From assembly GCA_001890945.1 (NCBI GenBank), contig MLAX01000005.1:124001-188000 (forward strand): a stretch of DNA of 64,000 nt, in the 5' to 3' direction. Of this stretch, positions 46,095 through 55,329 are shown in pieces. The notes beneath the pieces were generated by a model. The model did not search any database and was not told the DNA's origin. It saw nothing but the letters and a program-made list of their open reading frames with translations. Position numbers and translations under genes: made by a program. How positions within the stretch are numbered: position 1 is the stretch's first letter; every line of letters starts with the position of its first letter. This DNA comes from Alphaproteobacteria bacterium AO1-B. GTDB taxonomy: Bacteria; Pseudomonadota; Alphaproteobacteria; Rhizobiales; Stappiaceae.

Positions 46095-49000
46095 TCATGT
46101 CCGGTCACTGATCTCAGCAAGAAGACTTGCTGCGACTGAGAACTTGGACACGCTCAAACCTCCGTCGAGAATTTCGGCGACTGCCTGTGTGGTCCGGTTC
46201 ACAACCGACTGCTTTTTCACCAGCCAATTGGCAAAACTGTCCGCCTGAATCGCAGAGATGGCGATCGCGCGATGCGCCGATGCAAGGGTTGCCCGTGCAC
46301 GGTCGAGCGCAAGTCCATCGTAATAGTCATGGACTTCCAGATCACCCGCCATTTCGCTCATCGCGCCGAGACGGAAATGATGCGCCACATCGAAGAATGC
46401 CACCGCGGCCTTGTCGAGATCCGCTCCGGTTTCTTCCGCAACGATCACGATGTCCGGAATCGCACCTTCCACCGGCAGCCAAGCAATCCGGCGTGCCAGG
46501 TCTTCAGGCACCCCTTTCGAGACGTAGGTTTCCACCCGGCTTTTGAGCTCTGCCGCAGGTTCTTCGGGAAGCAAGCTCTCCAGCCGATCGCGAAGGTCTG
46601 AAATACCGGCGTGGAACCGCTCCACGACGGCTGCCAGTCCTTGTTCAAAGGACACATTCCTCTTGAACCAGACGACGCGTTCCAAAAGCAGTGATTGGAC
46701 CTCCGAATAGAGTTCCAACTGCAACTCACCGTCGATCTTGGTGTCGAGACGGTCAATTTCTCCGTTGAGTTCGGTTAGTCCGTAGCTGTTGCGCACGGCA
46801 ACGAACCCTTGGGCGATTTCTGTCGTTGTCGCGCCCGTCTGATCCATCAGGCGGGTGATAAATGTTGCACCACCTCTGTTGACCATGGAGTTTGCGAGCA
46901 TGGTGGAGATGATTTCCCGGCGCAGACGGTGGCCGTTGATTTCACCCTCGTAGTCGGCGGCCATTTCATCCGGGAAGTACCGGAACAGCTCGCGCGCCAA
47001 GTAGTCATCATCGGGGACCGAGCTCTCCAGGATCGCGTCGTACAGGGTGATCTTCGCGTATGCCAGCAGGACGCCGAGTTCGGCGCGGGTCAGCAGCTGC
47101 CCGGCATTGCGCAATTCATCGAGCTGGACATCATCCGGCAACTGCTCGACGACGCGGTCCAGGAGACCCTCACGCTCCAACTGGCGCATCATGCGAACCT
47201 GATAGCCGAAGTCTTCCATTCCCTGCAGATGCGTCATGGAAATCGCGAGCGTCTGCAAATAGTTGTTTCGCAAGACCAGGTCGGCGACCTCATCGGTCAT
47301 GTGAGCCAGCAGTTCATTACGCTGCTCGATGTCGAGTTTGCCTGCCTTTACAGCGGCTCCGAGAGCGATCTTGATATTGACCTCCATATCCGAGGAATTC
47401 ACCCCGGCGGAATTGTCGATCGCATCGGAGTTACAGCGGCCGCCCCTCTTGTTAAATTCGATGCGGGCAAGCTGAGTCAGGCCAAGATTGGCGCCTTCGC
47501 CGATGACCTTTGCGCCAAGTTGTGGCGCGGTGATCCGGATATGATCGTTCGCCCGGTCGCCAGCATCGGCATCTGTTTCGGTCGTCGCGCGGATGTAGGT
47601 GCCGATGCCGCCAAACCAGAGCAGGTCCACGTTCATTCTCAGGATTGCCATCATGACTTCCTGAGGCGTTGCCGTTGCCTTGTCGAGGTTGATTAGGGCG
47701 CGGATTTCCGGTGACAGCGGGATCGACTTCAGTTGCCGTGAGAAGATGCCGCCGCCTTTTGAAATCAGGCTCGTGTCGTAGTCTTTCCAGGACGAGCGGC
47801 CCATATCGAACAGGCGTTTCCGCTCGTCCCATGTTTTCGCTGGATCCGGGTCCGGGTCGATGAAGATGTCCCGGTGGTCGAAGGCAGCAACCAGTTTCGT
47901 CGCTTTGGAGAGCAGCATCCCGTTGCCGAAAACGTCGCCGGACATGTCGCCAACACCGGCTGCCGTGAACGGCTCGGTCTGGATGTCCCGGTTCATTTCC
48001 CGGAAGTGGCGTTTGACCGCCTCCCAGGCACCCCGGGCTGTGATCCCCATCTTCTTGTGGTCATATCCGGCAGAGCCGCCGGATGCGAACGCATCACCGA
48101 GCCAGAAATCCCGGCCTTCGGAAATGGCGTTGGCCGTATCGGAGAACGTTGCAGTCCCTTTGTCCGCGGCCACGACAAGATAGGGATCGTCGCCATCAAA
48201 TCGGGTGACCCGGTCAGGTGGCAGGATCTTGTCTTCATCCAGATTGTCGGTGACATCAAGAAGCGCATTGATGAAGATCTTGTAGCTCTCCGTGCCCTCC
48301 TTGAACCAGGCCTCGCGGTCGCTCGCCGGTGGCAATTGCTTTGGAACAAAGCCGCCCTTTGCGCCGACGGGAACGATCACGGCGTTCTTGACCTGCTGCG
48401 CCTTTACGAGGCCAAGCACTTCGGTGCGGAAATCCTGGGGTCTATCGGACCAACGCAATCCGCCACGCGCAACCATGCCGAAGCGCAGGTGAACCCCTTC
48501 AACACGCGGGCTGTAAACGAAAATCTCGCGGAACGGACGTGGCTGTGGCAGCTCGTCAATCTTCCGGCTTTCGATCTTGAAGGCGAAGGTCGCCTTGGGC
48601 TGGCCGCCCTGATCAAGCTGATAGAAGTTCGTGCGCAGGATCGATTCAATCACATTCTTGAACCGCCGCAAGATGCGGTCGTCGTCCAGACTGGAGACAT
48701 CTTCCAAAGCTGCAGAGAATTCGGCTTCAAGCCGCTCCTCGCCAGCATCGCGGTCTTCTTTCGATGTGTTCGGGTTGAAGCGCAGATGGAACAAATCGAC
48801 AAGGGTGGAGGCAATGGCGGGGTAGTTGTTCAGCGTTGACCACATGTAGTCTTCGGAGAACCGAATACCGGCCTGCCGCAGATATTTGGACAGTGCGCGC
48901 AGGATCGCAACATCGCGCCAAGCGAGACTGGCGCTCATGACAAGGCGGTTGTAACCGTCATCTTCGGCCCGTCCCGTCCAGACCGCCATGTACATGCTTT

Positions 49001-50906
49001 CCAGCCGGCTCTGCAGAGCATCGCTGAAATCAATGCTGTCTCCAGTGTGGGCTTCAAGGGTCATCTCATGGAGGTATGAGAACGGTGCGTTGGTCGGCGT
49101 GATCCGGTACGTCCGTTCATTGATAACCTTGAAACCCATGTTCTCCAGCAGTGGAACACGGGCGGACAGTGGGATCGGCGCACCGCGGTGATAGACTTTG
49201 AGTGCCAGCCGGTTGTCCTTTGTGCCGACCGGACGGTGGAAGGTGATCGTTGTGCTGCGGGTGTCGCTCAGCGTTTCAAGCTGAACGATGTCAAACAGCG
49301 CGGACTGGGCGTTATAGACTTCCTTGTAGCCGCCGTGGAACGCGAGCGCGTAGCGGTCGGCGAGCTGGCGGGCCTGGGCGGGTGCAAACTCAGCGGCAAG
49401 TGCACCCCGCACTGCATCCGGCCAGTTTCTGACCATGTCTGCAACGGCGGCTTCAAGTTCTTCTTGTGGTGGAGTTGGCGTTTCTCCCTTGTCGCGGCCC
49501 ACAATATAGTGAACCCGCGCAAGCGGACCTTCCGGATAAGTTACATACCAGGCAGACAGACGCCCCTCATAGACCGAGGCCAGATATGTCCCGACATTCA
49601 GCCGGACTTCGGTTGTGTAGCGGTCCCTGGGCACGAACACCAGGATCGACACATAGCGATCAAACTTGTCCGGGCGTGACAGAACACGGATGCGCGGCCG
49701 TTCGTCCAGTTGAAGGATGGCTGTTGAGAAGTCAAAGAGACGGTCGCGGTCGATTTGGAACAGCTCATCGCGCGGAAAAGCTTCAAGAACGTTTCTGAGT
49801 GCCCGTCCGGAATGGCTTTCCGAATGATAGCCGGCTCGCGCCAATACACTCGCCACCTTGCGGCGCAGGAACGGGATGGTGCTGACAGGCTCAGTGTAAG
49901 CAGTTGATGCAAACAGGCCAACAATGCGGAGCTCTCCGATCATGTTGCCGTCGTCGTCGTAGAGCTTGGCCCCGACATAGTCCATATGAACCCGGCGGTG
50001 CACCGTGCTCTTCACATTGGCCTTTGCAATGATCAGAGGTTCGGGTTTCTTCAGGAACTCTCGGATTTCCGGGGTAATCTGAACAAACTCGGAGCCGCGG
50101 CGCAGGACCCGAACATCGGGATCCGTCAGGAGGCCGAGGCCAGTTCCCTCGTGAGGAGAGAGTTCACCCTCTTCAACGCCGCCTTCGAACTTGTATTCCC
50201 GCATGCCTAGGAAAATGAAATTGTCTTTTTCCATCCACTCCAGGAAATGGATGGCTTCCCACAATTCATCACTGCTGCCCAGGATTTGCGTTGTCTTGTA
50301 GGTATCAATCGCTTCGCCGAGGCGTTCCTGCATCGGTTTGAAATCGTTCACAACAGAGCGAACGTTGTTCAGAACCGTGTTGAGCCTTGTTTCCAGTGCG
50401 TCGCGCTGTTCGGCATCGTCAATACGGGTGACGTGGATATGAATCAGGCTTTCCTGACGGTCCTTCCGCTTCGCCGGCTTTTTCCGGCCTATGGCAGAGA
50501 TCAGGGCACCCTTCTCGTCCCGCTCAACGATGAAAATCGGATGCAGGACCAAGTGTACTTCCAGCTTGCTGTCCTGCAGCTCGTCCATAACCGAGTCGAC
50601 CAGGAACGGCATGTTGTCGTTGACGATCTCGATAACGGTCAGGTTTTTGGTTTTACCGCCCTTCGTTTTGAAACTTGGATCGGAAATGCTCACCCTGTGG
50701 GTGCCCAAATCGTGCGATTGGAAGTCCTGCCATGCATCCATGGCGAACCCGGTCAGCTCTTCCGCCGAATAGGTCACCAGATCTTCGGCCGCGCCCCGGT
50801 CATAAAAGGCGTTCACGAATTCAGCGAGATTGGGATCTTTCTTGGAGAGTTTCTGGTGGACCGCGTCGATCAGCTTGAGTTTCTCGACGTCGTGCTTGTC
50901 GGGCAT
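46095..50906 (-). CDS. NAD-specific glutamate dehydrogenase (large, about 180 kDa type)
   Basis: This 1603-aa protein oxidises glutamate to 2-oxoglutarate and ammonia with NAD. It is the large GDH class, with N-terminal ACT-like regions (VIEIVNDNMPFLVDSVMDEL) and a central catalytic domain. That domain contains RFGMVARGGLRWSDRPQDFR, VLGLVKAQQVKNAVIVPVGA with the conserved lysines, and IGEGANLGLTQLARIEF. Full length is close to that of known members, so the gene looks intact. AAGGGG precedes the ATG. It is a catabolic enzyme, linking glutamate to the amino-acid genes nearby (argC, argH). Confidence 0.95.
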   Translation of the reverse strand: MPDKHDVEKLKLIDAVHQKLSKKDPNLAEFVNAFYDRGAAEDLVTYSAEELTGFAMDAWQDFQSHDLGTHRVSISDPSFKTKGGKTKNLTVIEIVNDNMPFLVDSVMDELQDSKLEVHLVLHPIFIVERDEKGALISAIGRKKPAKRKDRQESLIHIHVTRIDDAEQRDALETRLNTVLNNVRSVVNDFKPMQERLGEAIDTYKTTQILGSSDELWEAIHFLEWMEKDNFIFLGMREYKFEGGVEEGELSPHEGTGLGLLTDPDVRVLRRGSEFVQITPEIREFLKKPEPLIIAKANVKSTVHRRVHMDYVGAKLYDDDGNMIGELRIVGLFASTAYTEPVSTIPFLRRKVASVLARAGYHSESHSGRALRNVLEAFPRDELFQIDRDRLFDFSTAILQLDERPRIRVLSRPDKFDRYVSILVFVPRDRYTTEVRLNVGTYLASVYEGRLSAWYVTYPEGPLARVHYIVGRDKGETPTPPQEELEAAVADMVRNWPDAVRGALAAEFAPAQARQLADRYALAFHGGYKEVYNAQSALFDIVQLETLSDTRSTTITFHRPVGTKDNRLALKVYHRGAPIPLSARVPLLENMGFKVINERTYRITPTNAPFSYLHEMTLEAHTGDSIDFSDALQSRLESMYMAVWTGRAEDDGYNRLVMSASLAWRDVAILRALSKYLRQAGIRFSEDYMWSTLNNYPAIASTLVDLFHLRFNPNTSKEDRDAGEERLEAEFSAALEDVSSLDDDRILRRFKNVIESILRTNFYQLDQGGQPKATFAFKIESRKIDELPQPRPFREIFVYSPRVEGVHLRFGMVARGGLRWSDRPQDFRTEVLGLVKAQQVKNAVIVPVGAKGGFVPKQLPPASDREAWFKEGTESYKIFINALLDVTDNLDEDKILPPDRVTRFDGDDPYLVVAADKGTATFSDTANAISEGRDFWLGDAFASGGSAGYDHKKMGITARGAWEAVKRHFREMNRDIQTEPFTAAGVGDMSGDVFGNGMLLSKATKLVAAFDHRDIFIDPDPDPAKTWDERKRLFDMGRSSWKDYDTSLISKGGGIFSRQLKSIPLSPEIRALINLDKATATPQEVMMAILRMNVDLLWFGGIGTYIRATTETDADAGDRANDHIRITAPQLGAKVIGEGANLGLTQLARIEFNKRGGRCNSDAIDNSAGVNSSDMEVNIKIALGAAVKAGKLDIEQRNELLAHMTDEVADLVLRNNYLQTLAISMTHLQGMEDFGYQVRMMRQLEREGLLDRVVEQLPDDVQLDELRNAGQLLTRAELGVLLAYAKITLYDAILESSVPDDDYLARELFRYFPDEMAADYEGEINGHRLRREIISTMLANSMVNRGGATFITRLMDQTGATTTEIAQGFVAVRNSYGLTELNGEIDRLDTKIDGELQLELYSEVQSLLLERVVWFKRNVSFEQGLAAVVERFHAGISDLRDRLESLLPEEPAAELKSRVETYVSKGVPEDLARRIAWLPVEGAIPDIVIVAEETGADLDKAAVAFFDVAHHFRLGAMSEMAGDLEVHDYYDGLALDRARATLASAHRAIAISAIQADSFANWLVKKQSVVNRTTQAVAEILDGGLSVSKFSVAASLLAEISDRT

Positions 50907-50998
50907 TTTTTTCCCCTTGGGCGGTCATTTGGTTTGGCTCAGCCGCGTGCTATCGTTTTATATTCGCGACACAATTGTTTCAGGACGGGAGGCCCGAA

Positions 50999-51565
50999 TT
51001 GTCAAGTAAAGTCACTGCCTTGCAAATCGATTCAAATGTAACATTAAGTGAAAAAACGCAGGCCTATTTCGATTTGTGTCAGGAAAAGCTCGGCCTGGTT
51101 CCGAATGTGCTCCAGGCTTATGCCTTTGATGACGCCAAGCTGCGCGCTTTCACCGACATGTACAACGACCTCATGCTTGCGGACTGCGGACTGAGCAAGC
51201 TTGAGAGAGAGATGATTGCCGTTGCGGTATCCTCCGTCAATCGCTGTTTTTATTGCCTCACAGCTCATGGTGCGGCTGTGCGCGAGTTGTCCGGCGATCC
51301 GGTGCTCGGTGAGCTTATGGTGATGAACTATCGTGTCGCTGATTTGACAGACCGGCAGCGTGCCATGCTCGATTTCGCGGTGAAGCTGACTGAAAAGCCC
51401 GCGGAGATCCTGGAAAGCGACCGGGAGGGCTTGCGGGATGCCGGGTTCAGCGACCGGGATATCTGGGACATTGCCTCCGTTGCCGCTTTCTTCAATATGA
51501 CCAACCGGGTTGCTGCTGCCAGCGACATGCGCCCGAATGATGAGTATCACTCAATGGCCCGTTGA
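50999..51565 (+). CDS. AhpD/carboxymuconolactone decarboxylase-like peroxidase-related protein
   Basis: The protein (188 aa) belongs to the AhpD-like fold. The redox motif is CFYCLTAHG (CxxC then His), preceded by LEREMIAVAVSSVN with the conserved Glu. It matches the uncharacterised peroxidase-related enzyme subfamily. AhpD-like proteins act as alkylhydroperoxide reductants, but activity here is only inferred. TTG 50999 is the probable start, with GGGAGG six bases upstream; TTG 50975 is an alternative. It is divergent from the glutamate dehydrogenase gene. Confidence 0.88.
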   Translation: MSSKVTALQIDSNVTLSEKTQAYFDLCQEKLGLVPNVLQAYAFDDAKLRAFTDMYNDLMLADCGLSKLEREMIAVAVSSVNRCFYCLTAHGAAVRELSGDPVLGELMVMNYRVADLTDRQRAMLDFAVKLTEKPAEILESDREGLRDAGFSDRDIWDIASVAAFFNMTNRVAAASDMRPNDEYHSMAR

Positions 51566-51659
51566 GGTCTTGGGGCGCGCCGAACCGGTGACAAATCCCA
51601 CGATTGGGTGTATGACCCACTCGTTTTTCAATTCTCGAACTTGAGGAGAGGAGCGGGTC

Positions 51660-52610
51660 ATGACCGCGCGCGTATTTATTGATGGTGAAGCTGGCACGAC
51701 GGGTTTGCAAATCCGCGAGCGCCTCGCCATGCGCCGCGACATAGAGCTGCTCTCCATTCCGGAAGACAGCCGGAAGGATCCGGCTGCCCGGAAAGACTAC
51801 CTGAACAAGGCAGATGTTGCGATCCTTTGCCTGCCGGATGCGGCTGCAAAGGAAAGTGTTGCGCTCATCGAAAACGACACGACACGCGTGATTGATGCAT
51901 CCAGCGCCCATCGGGTCGCCGATGGCTGGGCCTATGGTTTTGCGGAAATGGACGCCGACCAGGCTGACATCATTGCGGCTGCCATGCGAGTCGCCAATCC
52001 GGGCTGCTGGCCGCAGGGGTTAATCGCTGCTGTGCGCCCGCTGATTGCCGCTGGTCTCCTCCCGGCAGACTTTCCGGTCACAGTGAACGGGATTTCCGGC
52101 TATTCGGGCGGAGGCAAGGGCATGATCGCGGATTACGACGCGAAAGGCGCCAGCGCTAACATGTTTGCCCCGTATGCTCTGGGCTTCAACCATAAGCACC
52201 TGCCGGAAATGACCGAATATGGCCTTTTGGACAGCGCGCCGCTGTTTACCCCGGCTGTCGGAAACTACTACAAGGGCATGCTGACCGTGGTGCCGCTCAA
52301 TCTCGCGCGTCTGGACAAGGTTCCGACTGGCGAGCAGATACACGCTGCTCTGGCCGATCACTTCGCAGCTGCGCCTGGCGGTTTTGTCGATGTTGCGCCA
52401 CTGGATGGTCTGGAGCGCTCCGATGATCTAGATCCGCAGGCGTTGAACGACACCAACCGGCTGCGGCTGCATGTTTTTGCCAACGATACGCGGGCCCAGG
52501 CAGCCATCATTGCCGTTTACGACAATCTCGGCAAAGGCGCGTCGGGCGCAGCCGTCCAGAACCTCAATCTCATGCTCGGTGTTGATCAGACCACAAGTCT
52601 TGCTGCTTGA
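51660..52610 (+). CDS. argC: N-acetyl-gamma-glutamyl-phosphate reductase
   Basis: The protein (316 aa) reduces N-acetylglutamyl phosphate to the semialdehyde in arginine synthesis with NADPH. It is the shorter, type 2 form: FIDGEAGTTGLQIRERL (NADP site), the catalytic Cys in VANPGCWPQGLIAA, and GISGYSGGGKGMIADY and HKHLPEM downstream. AGGAGAGGAG lies before the ATG. leuD follows 38 bp downstream on the same strand. argH is also in the window, so the arginine pathway genes are dispersed. Confidence 0.95.
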   Translation: MTARVFIDGEAGTTGLQIRERLAMRRDIELLSIPEDSRKDPAARKDYLNKADVAILCLPDAAAKESVALIENDTTRVIDASSAHRVADGWAYGFAEMDADQADIIAAAMRVANPGCWPQGLIAAVRPLIAAGLLPADFPVTVNGISGYSGGGKGMIADYDAKGASANMFAPYALGFNHKHLPEMTEYGLLDSAPLFTPAVGNYYKGMLTVVPLNLARLDKVPTGEQIHAALADHFAAAPGGFVDVAPLDGLERSDDLDPQALNDTNRLRLHVFANDTRAQAAIIAVYDNLGKGASGAAVQNLNLMLGVDQTTSLAA

Positions 52611-52648
52611 GGTGATCGGGCCGGAACCCGTTTTCAGGAGAGGAAACC

Positions 52649-53254
52649 ATGGAAAAATTCGAGACCCTCACCGGGGTCGCAGCACCGATGCCGATCGTCA
52701 ACATCGATACGGATATGATCATCCCGAAGCAGTTCTTGAAGACGATCAAGCGGACCGGTCTCGGAACTGCGCTGTTTCATGAAATGCGCACCAATGACGA
52801 CGGGTCTGAAAATGTCGACTTCGTTTTGAACAAGGCTGCGTACCGCGATGCCAAGATCCTGATCGCAGGCGACAACTTCGGTTGCGGCTCATCCCGCGAA
52901 CACGCGCCATGGGCGCTGCTGGATTTCGGTATCCGCTGCGTGATTTCCACGTCCTTCGCCGACATCTTCTACAACAACTGTTTCAAGAACGGCATTCTGC
53001 CTATCCAGGTCTCTGAAGACGAACTGGAAACGCTGCTGCATGCTGCAGAGCGCGGCGCCAACTTCACCCTGACGATCGATCTGGAAAACCAGGAGATCAA
53101 GGGCCTGGAGAGCGGCGACATTGCCTTCAAGATCGACCACTTCCGCAAGCATTGCCTGATCAACGGTCTCGATGACATCGGCTTGACCATGGAAAAGGCC
53201 GGCCAGATCGACACTTTTGAAGACAAGATGAGCGAAAGCCGCCCCTGGGTCTAA
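52649..53254 (+). CDS. leuD: 3-isopropylmalate dehydratase small subunit
   Basis: The protein (201 aa) is the swivel-domain subunit of isopropylmalate isomerase in leucine synthesis. The [17 protein letters not shown] motif is the conserved swivel loop, and [14 protein letters not shown] is the typical N-terminus. Its large partner LeuC is not in the window. AGGAGAGGAAACC precedes the ATG. A clear terminator follows. Confidence 0.96.
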   Translation: MEKFETLTGVAAPMPIVNIDTDMIIPKQFLKTIKRTGLGTALFHEMRTNDDGSENVDFVLNKAAYRDAKILIAGDNFGCGSSREHAPWALLDFGIRCVISTSFADIFYNNCFKNGILPIQVSEDELETLLHAAERGANFTLTIDLENQEIKGLESGDIAFKIDHFRKHCLINGLDDIGLTMEKAGQIDTFEDKMSESRPWV

Positions 53255-53278
53255 ACGCCGTCTGGTCTATGCAAATCC

Positions 53279-53308
53279 AAAAGCCCGGTGCGCTGCGCCG
53301 GGCTTTTT
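53279..53308 (+). terminator. Intrinsic terminator after leuD
   Basis: GCCCGG (53283-53288) pairs with CCGGGC (53298-53303), preceded by AAAA and followed by TTTTT. It separates leuD from the convergent L,D-transpeptidase gene. Confidence 0.85.
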
Positions 53309-53326
53309 GTTAGCGCAGGCTGTGCC

Positions 53327-53866
53327 CTATCCCCGCACCTCCATGCGGCACCCTAGAGAGACTTTCGACAGGATGAGCCGCATATGCTGCGGAGAGACCG
53401 CGACACAACCTTCCGTCGGCCGGTAATCTTCCCGGGCGATATGGAAGAAGATGGCGCTGCCCTTGCCTTTGACCGGCGGGTACATGTTGCAATCCAGAAC
53501 GACGACGATGTCGTACAGCCTGTCCTTACGCCACATTTTCTCGTGACTGGCCTGAAACGGCAAGTCCACCAGACGATTGTAGCGGCGATGGCCCGGATCA
53601 TCACACCAGCCGAGTTCGGGCTTCAAAACTTCAAGGGGAAGAACCGTTTGCGGCCTTTGGCTTCTGTCTGCACGATAGTAGACCTGCAGAAGCTCGAACG
53701 TCCCGGTCGGGGTCGCTCCGTCCCCTTCCCGCTTGCGTGTGATGATGCCGGAACGGCCCAATGCACACGGAACCGTGATCGATCCACATCGCAGAATTCC
53801 TTTGGTCCGGTCGCGCGGTAATGCGTGAACCTCGAGGATATCTGCCGGTTTTGTGCTCTCCTGCAT
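53327..53866 (-). CDS. YkuD-type L,D-transpeptidase family protein
   Basis: The protein (179 aa) carries the YkuD catalytic motif FFHIAREDYRPTEGCVAVS (His 142, Cys 154). The family normally forms 3-3 peptidoglycan crosslinks or attaches lipoproteins. No signal peptide or membrane helix is visible, so export would need another route or the enzyme may act on cytoplasmic substrates. AGGATGAA precedes the ATG. It is divergent from the response-regulator gene and convergent with leuD. Confidence 0.85.
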   Translation of the reverse strand: MQESTKPADILEVHALPRDRTKGILRCGSITVPCALGRSGIITRKREGDGATPTGTFELLQVYYRADRSQRPQTVLPLEVLKPELGWCDDPGHRRYNRLVDLPFQASHEKMWRKDRLYDIVVVLDCNMYPPVKGKGSAIFFHIAREDYRPTEGCVAVSPQHMRLILSKVSLGCRMEVRG

Positions 53867-54058
53867 GGTTCATCCTGCTTGTTTGTTCGGTGCCGTAAAA
53901 GGTCTTGATAAACCGGAGCTAAAGCCCGCGTGAAGAAGAATTGACGGGACCCTGCTTGTAAGGCGACACTTTCCCGCGCACATAGAGACGGCAACGCGCT
54001 TGTGTAGATTGCACAAACCCGCGTGAACACTGAAGATTTTTGGCGAGGACCCGACAAG

Positions 54059-54742
54059 ATGACCGCCCGCACCATTTTGATTGTCGATGATGATACTGAA
54101 CTGCGCGAAGCGCTTGTCGAACAATTGTCCCTTTACGACGAATTTGAGACCCTTCAGGCGGACACGGCGACCTCCGGAATTGGCATGGCCAAGGAAGAGC
54201 ACATCGACCTTCTTTTGATGGATGTCGGCTTGCCGGACATTGATGGCCGTGAAGCAGTCAAGCTCCTACGCAAAAACGGGTTCAAGGCTCCGATCATCAT
54301 GCTGACCGGACACGACGGGGACAGCGACACGATCCTTGGCCTTGAGGCTGGCGCCAATGACTATGTCACCAAGCCGTTCAAGTTCGCAGTGCTGCTTGCC
54401 CGTGTCCGCGCCCATTTGCGCCAGCACGAGCAAAGCGAAGATGCAACATTCGCCATCGGTCGCTATTCCTTCCGCCCGGCTGCAAAGGTCATGCAGGAAG
54501 ACAATGGCTCGAAGGTGCGCTTGACAGAAAAGGAAACTTCGATCCTGAAGTTCCTGTACCGTGCCGGCGAGAAACCGGTCACGAGGGATGTGCTCTTACA
54601 TGAAGTGTGGGGCTACAACTCCGGCGTGACGACCCACACTCTGGAAACGCATATCTACCGGTTGCGTCAGAAGATCGAGCGGGACCCGTCCAATGCCGAG
54701 CTTCTGGTGACTGAGGCAGGCGGCTATAAGCTCGTCCCTTGA
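54059..54742 (+). CDS. OmpR/PhoB-type response regulator
   Basis: The protein (227 aa) has a receiver domain (ILIVDDDTELR; phosphorylated Asp 55 in LLLMDVGLPDIDG; Lys in YVTKPF) and a C-terminal winged helix. The helix shows VRLTEKETSILKFLYRAGEK and VTTHTLETHIYRLRQKIE. It is an intact transcription factor of a two-component system; no partner histidine kinase is adjacent, so it may be an orphan regulator. ATG 54059 is preferred (MTARTILIVDDD), with GAGG ten bases upstream. A cyclic-nucleotide-binding protein gene follows. Confidence 0.93.
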   Translation: MTARTILIVDDDTELREALVEQLSLYDEFETLQADTATSGIGMAKEEHIDLLLMDVGLPDIDGREAVKLLRKNGFKAPIIMLTGHDGDSDTILGLEAGANDYVTKPFKFAVLLARVRAHLRQHEQSEDATFAIGRYSFRPAAKVMQEDNGSKVRLTEKETSILKFLYRAGEKPVTRDVLLHEVWGYNSGVTTHTLETHIYRLRQKIERDPSNAELLVTEAGGYKLVP

Positions 54743-54810
54743 GCCACAGACTTGTTTGTGAAGCGCATATTCGCTTGGACAGACACGATCAATCAGCGTA
54801 AATCTTGGGC

Positions 54811-55308
54811 ATGAGCCTTGCCCAAGATATAGCGATTCTCAAAAAGATACCGATGTTTTCGGATTTTCAGGACGATCAGCTTCGCCTGCTCGCCTTCAGT
54901 GCCGAAAGCATGGATTACAGTGCCGGTCTGCGCCTCTTCGATCAGGATGAGCGGGCGGACGGCGGGCTTGTGATCACCGATGGTCTGGTGACGCTGTCAA
55001 CACGCGGCGAAGACGGCTTTGAAGAAGTCGACAAGGTCGGTCCGGGAACGCTGTTGGGCGAAAGCGCGCTGCTGGTGGAAACCAAGCGTCCCTGCCGCGC
55101 AGAAGCTGCCGAACCTGTCCGGATCATCCGTATTCGCAGAGCACTCTTCAAACGCATGGTGTCCGAATACCCGGAACTTGCGCAGCGTCTGTTCGATCAG
55201 CGGGCCGCCCGGTTCCGCACGACCATGGGCCGTTTGAAGCCCATCGGCGACAAGATGGCCGAATTGGAACAGCTCAATGCAGAGCGCCGGGCTAAAGAAG
55301 AGGGCTAA
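54811..55308 (+). CDS. Cyclic nucleotide-binding domain protein (no HTH)
   Basis: The protein (165 aa) has a CRP-type cyclic-nucleotide-binding fold (residues about 10-120: FSDFQDDQLRLLAFSAESM, GGLVITDGLVTLSTRGEDG, GPGTLLGESALLVETKRPC). A helical end (residues 125-165, charged, coiled-coil-like) follows. There is no helix-turn-helix, so it is not a classical CRP/FNR regulator; it may be an effector of another protein. No strong ribosome-binding sequence lies before the ATG. The stop codon forms the loop of a terminator hairpin. Confidence 0.82.
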   Translation: MSLAQDIAILKKIPMFSDFQDDQLRLLAFSAESMDYSAGLRLFDQDERADGGLVITDGLVTLSTRGEDGFEEVDKVGPGTLLGESALLVETKRPCRAEAAEPVRIIRIRRALFKRMVSEYPELAQRLFDQRAARFRTTMGRLKPIGDKMAELEQLNAERRAKEEG

Positions 55309-55320
55309 GCCCTCTTTTTA
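55298..55320. terminator. Terminator hairpin with stop codon as its loop
   Basis: AAGAGGGC (55298-55305) pairs perfectly with GCCCTCTT (55309-55316), followed by TTTTA. The three-base loop TAA (55306-55308) is the stop codon of the preceding gene. On the minus strand the hairpin is followed by TTCTTTAG and could also end the convergent cyclase transcript. Confidence 0.75.
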
Positions 55321-55329
55321 ACTCCTGCC

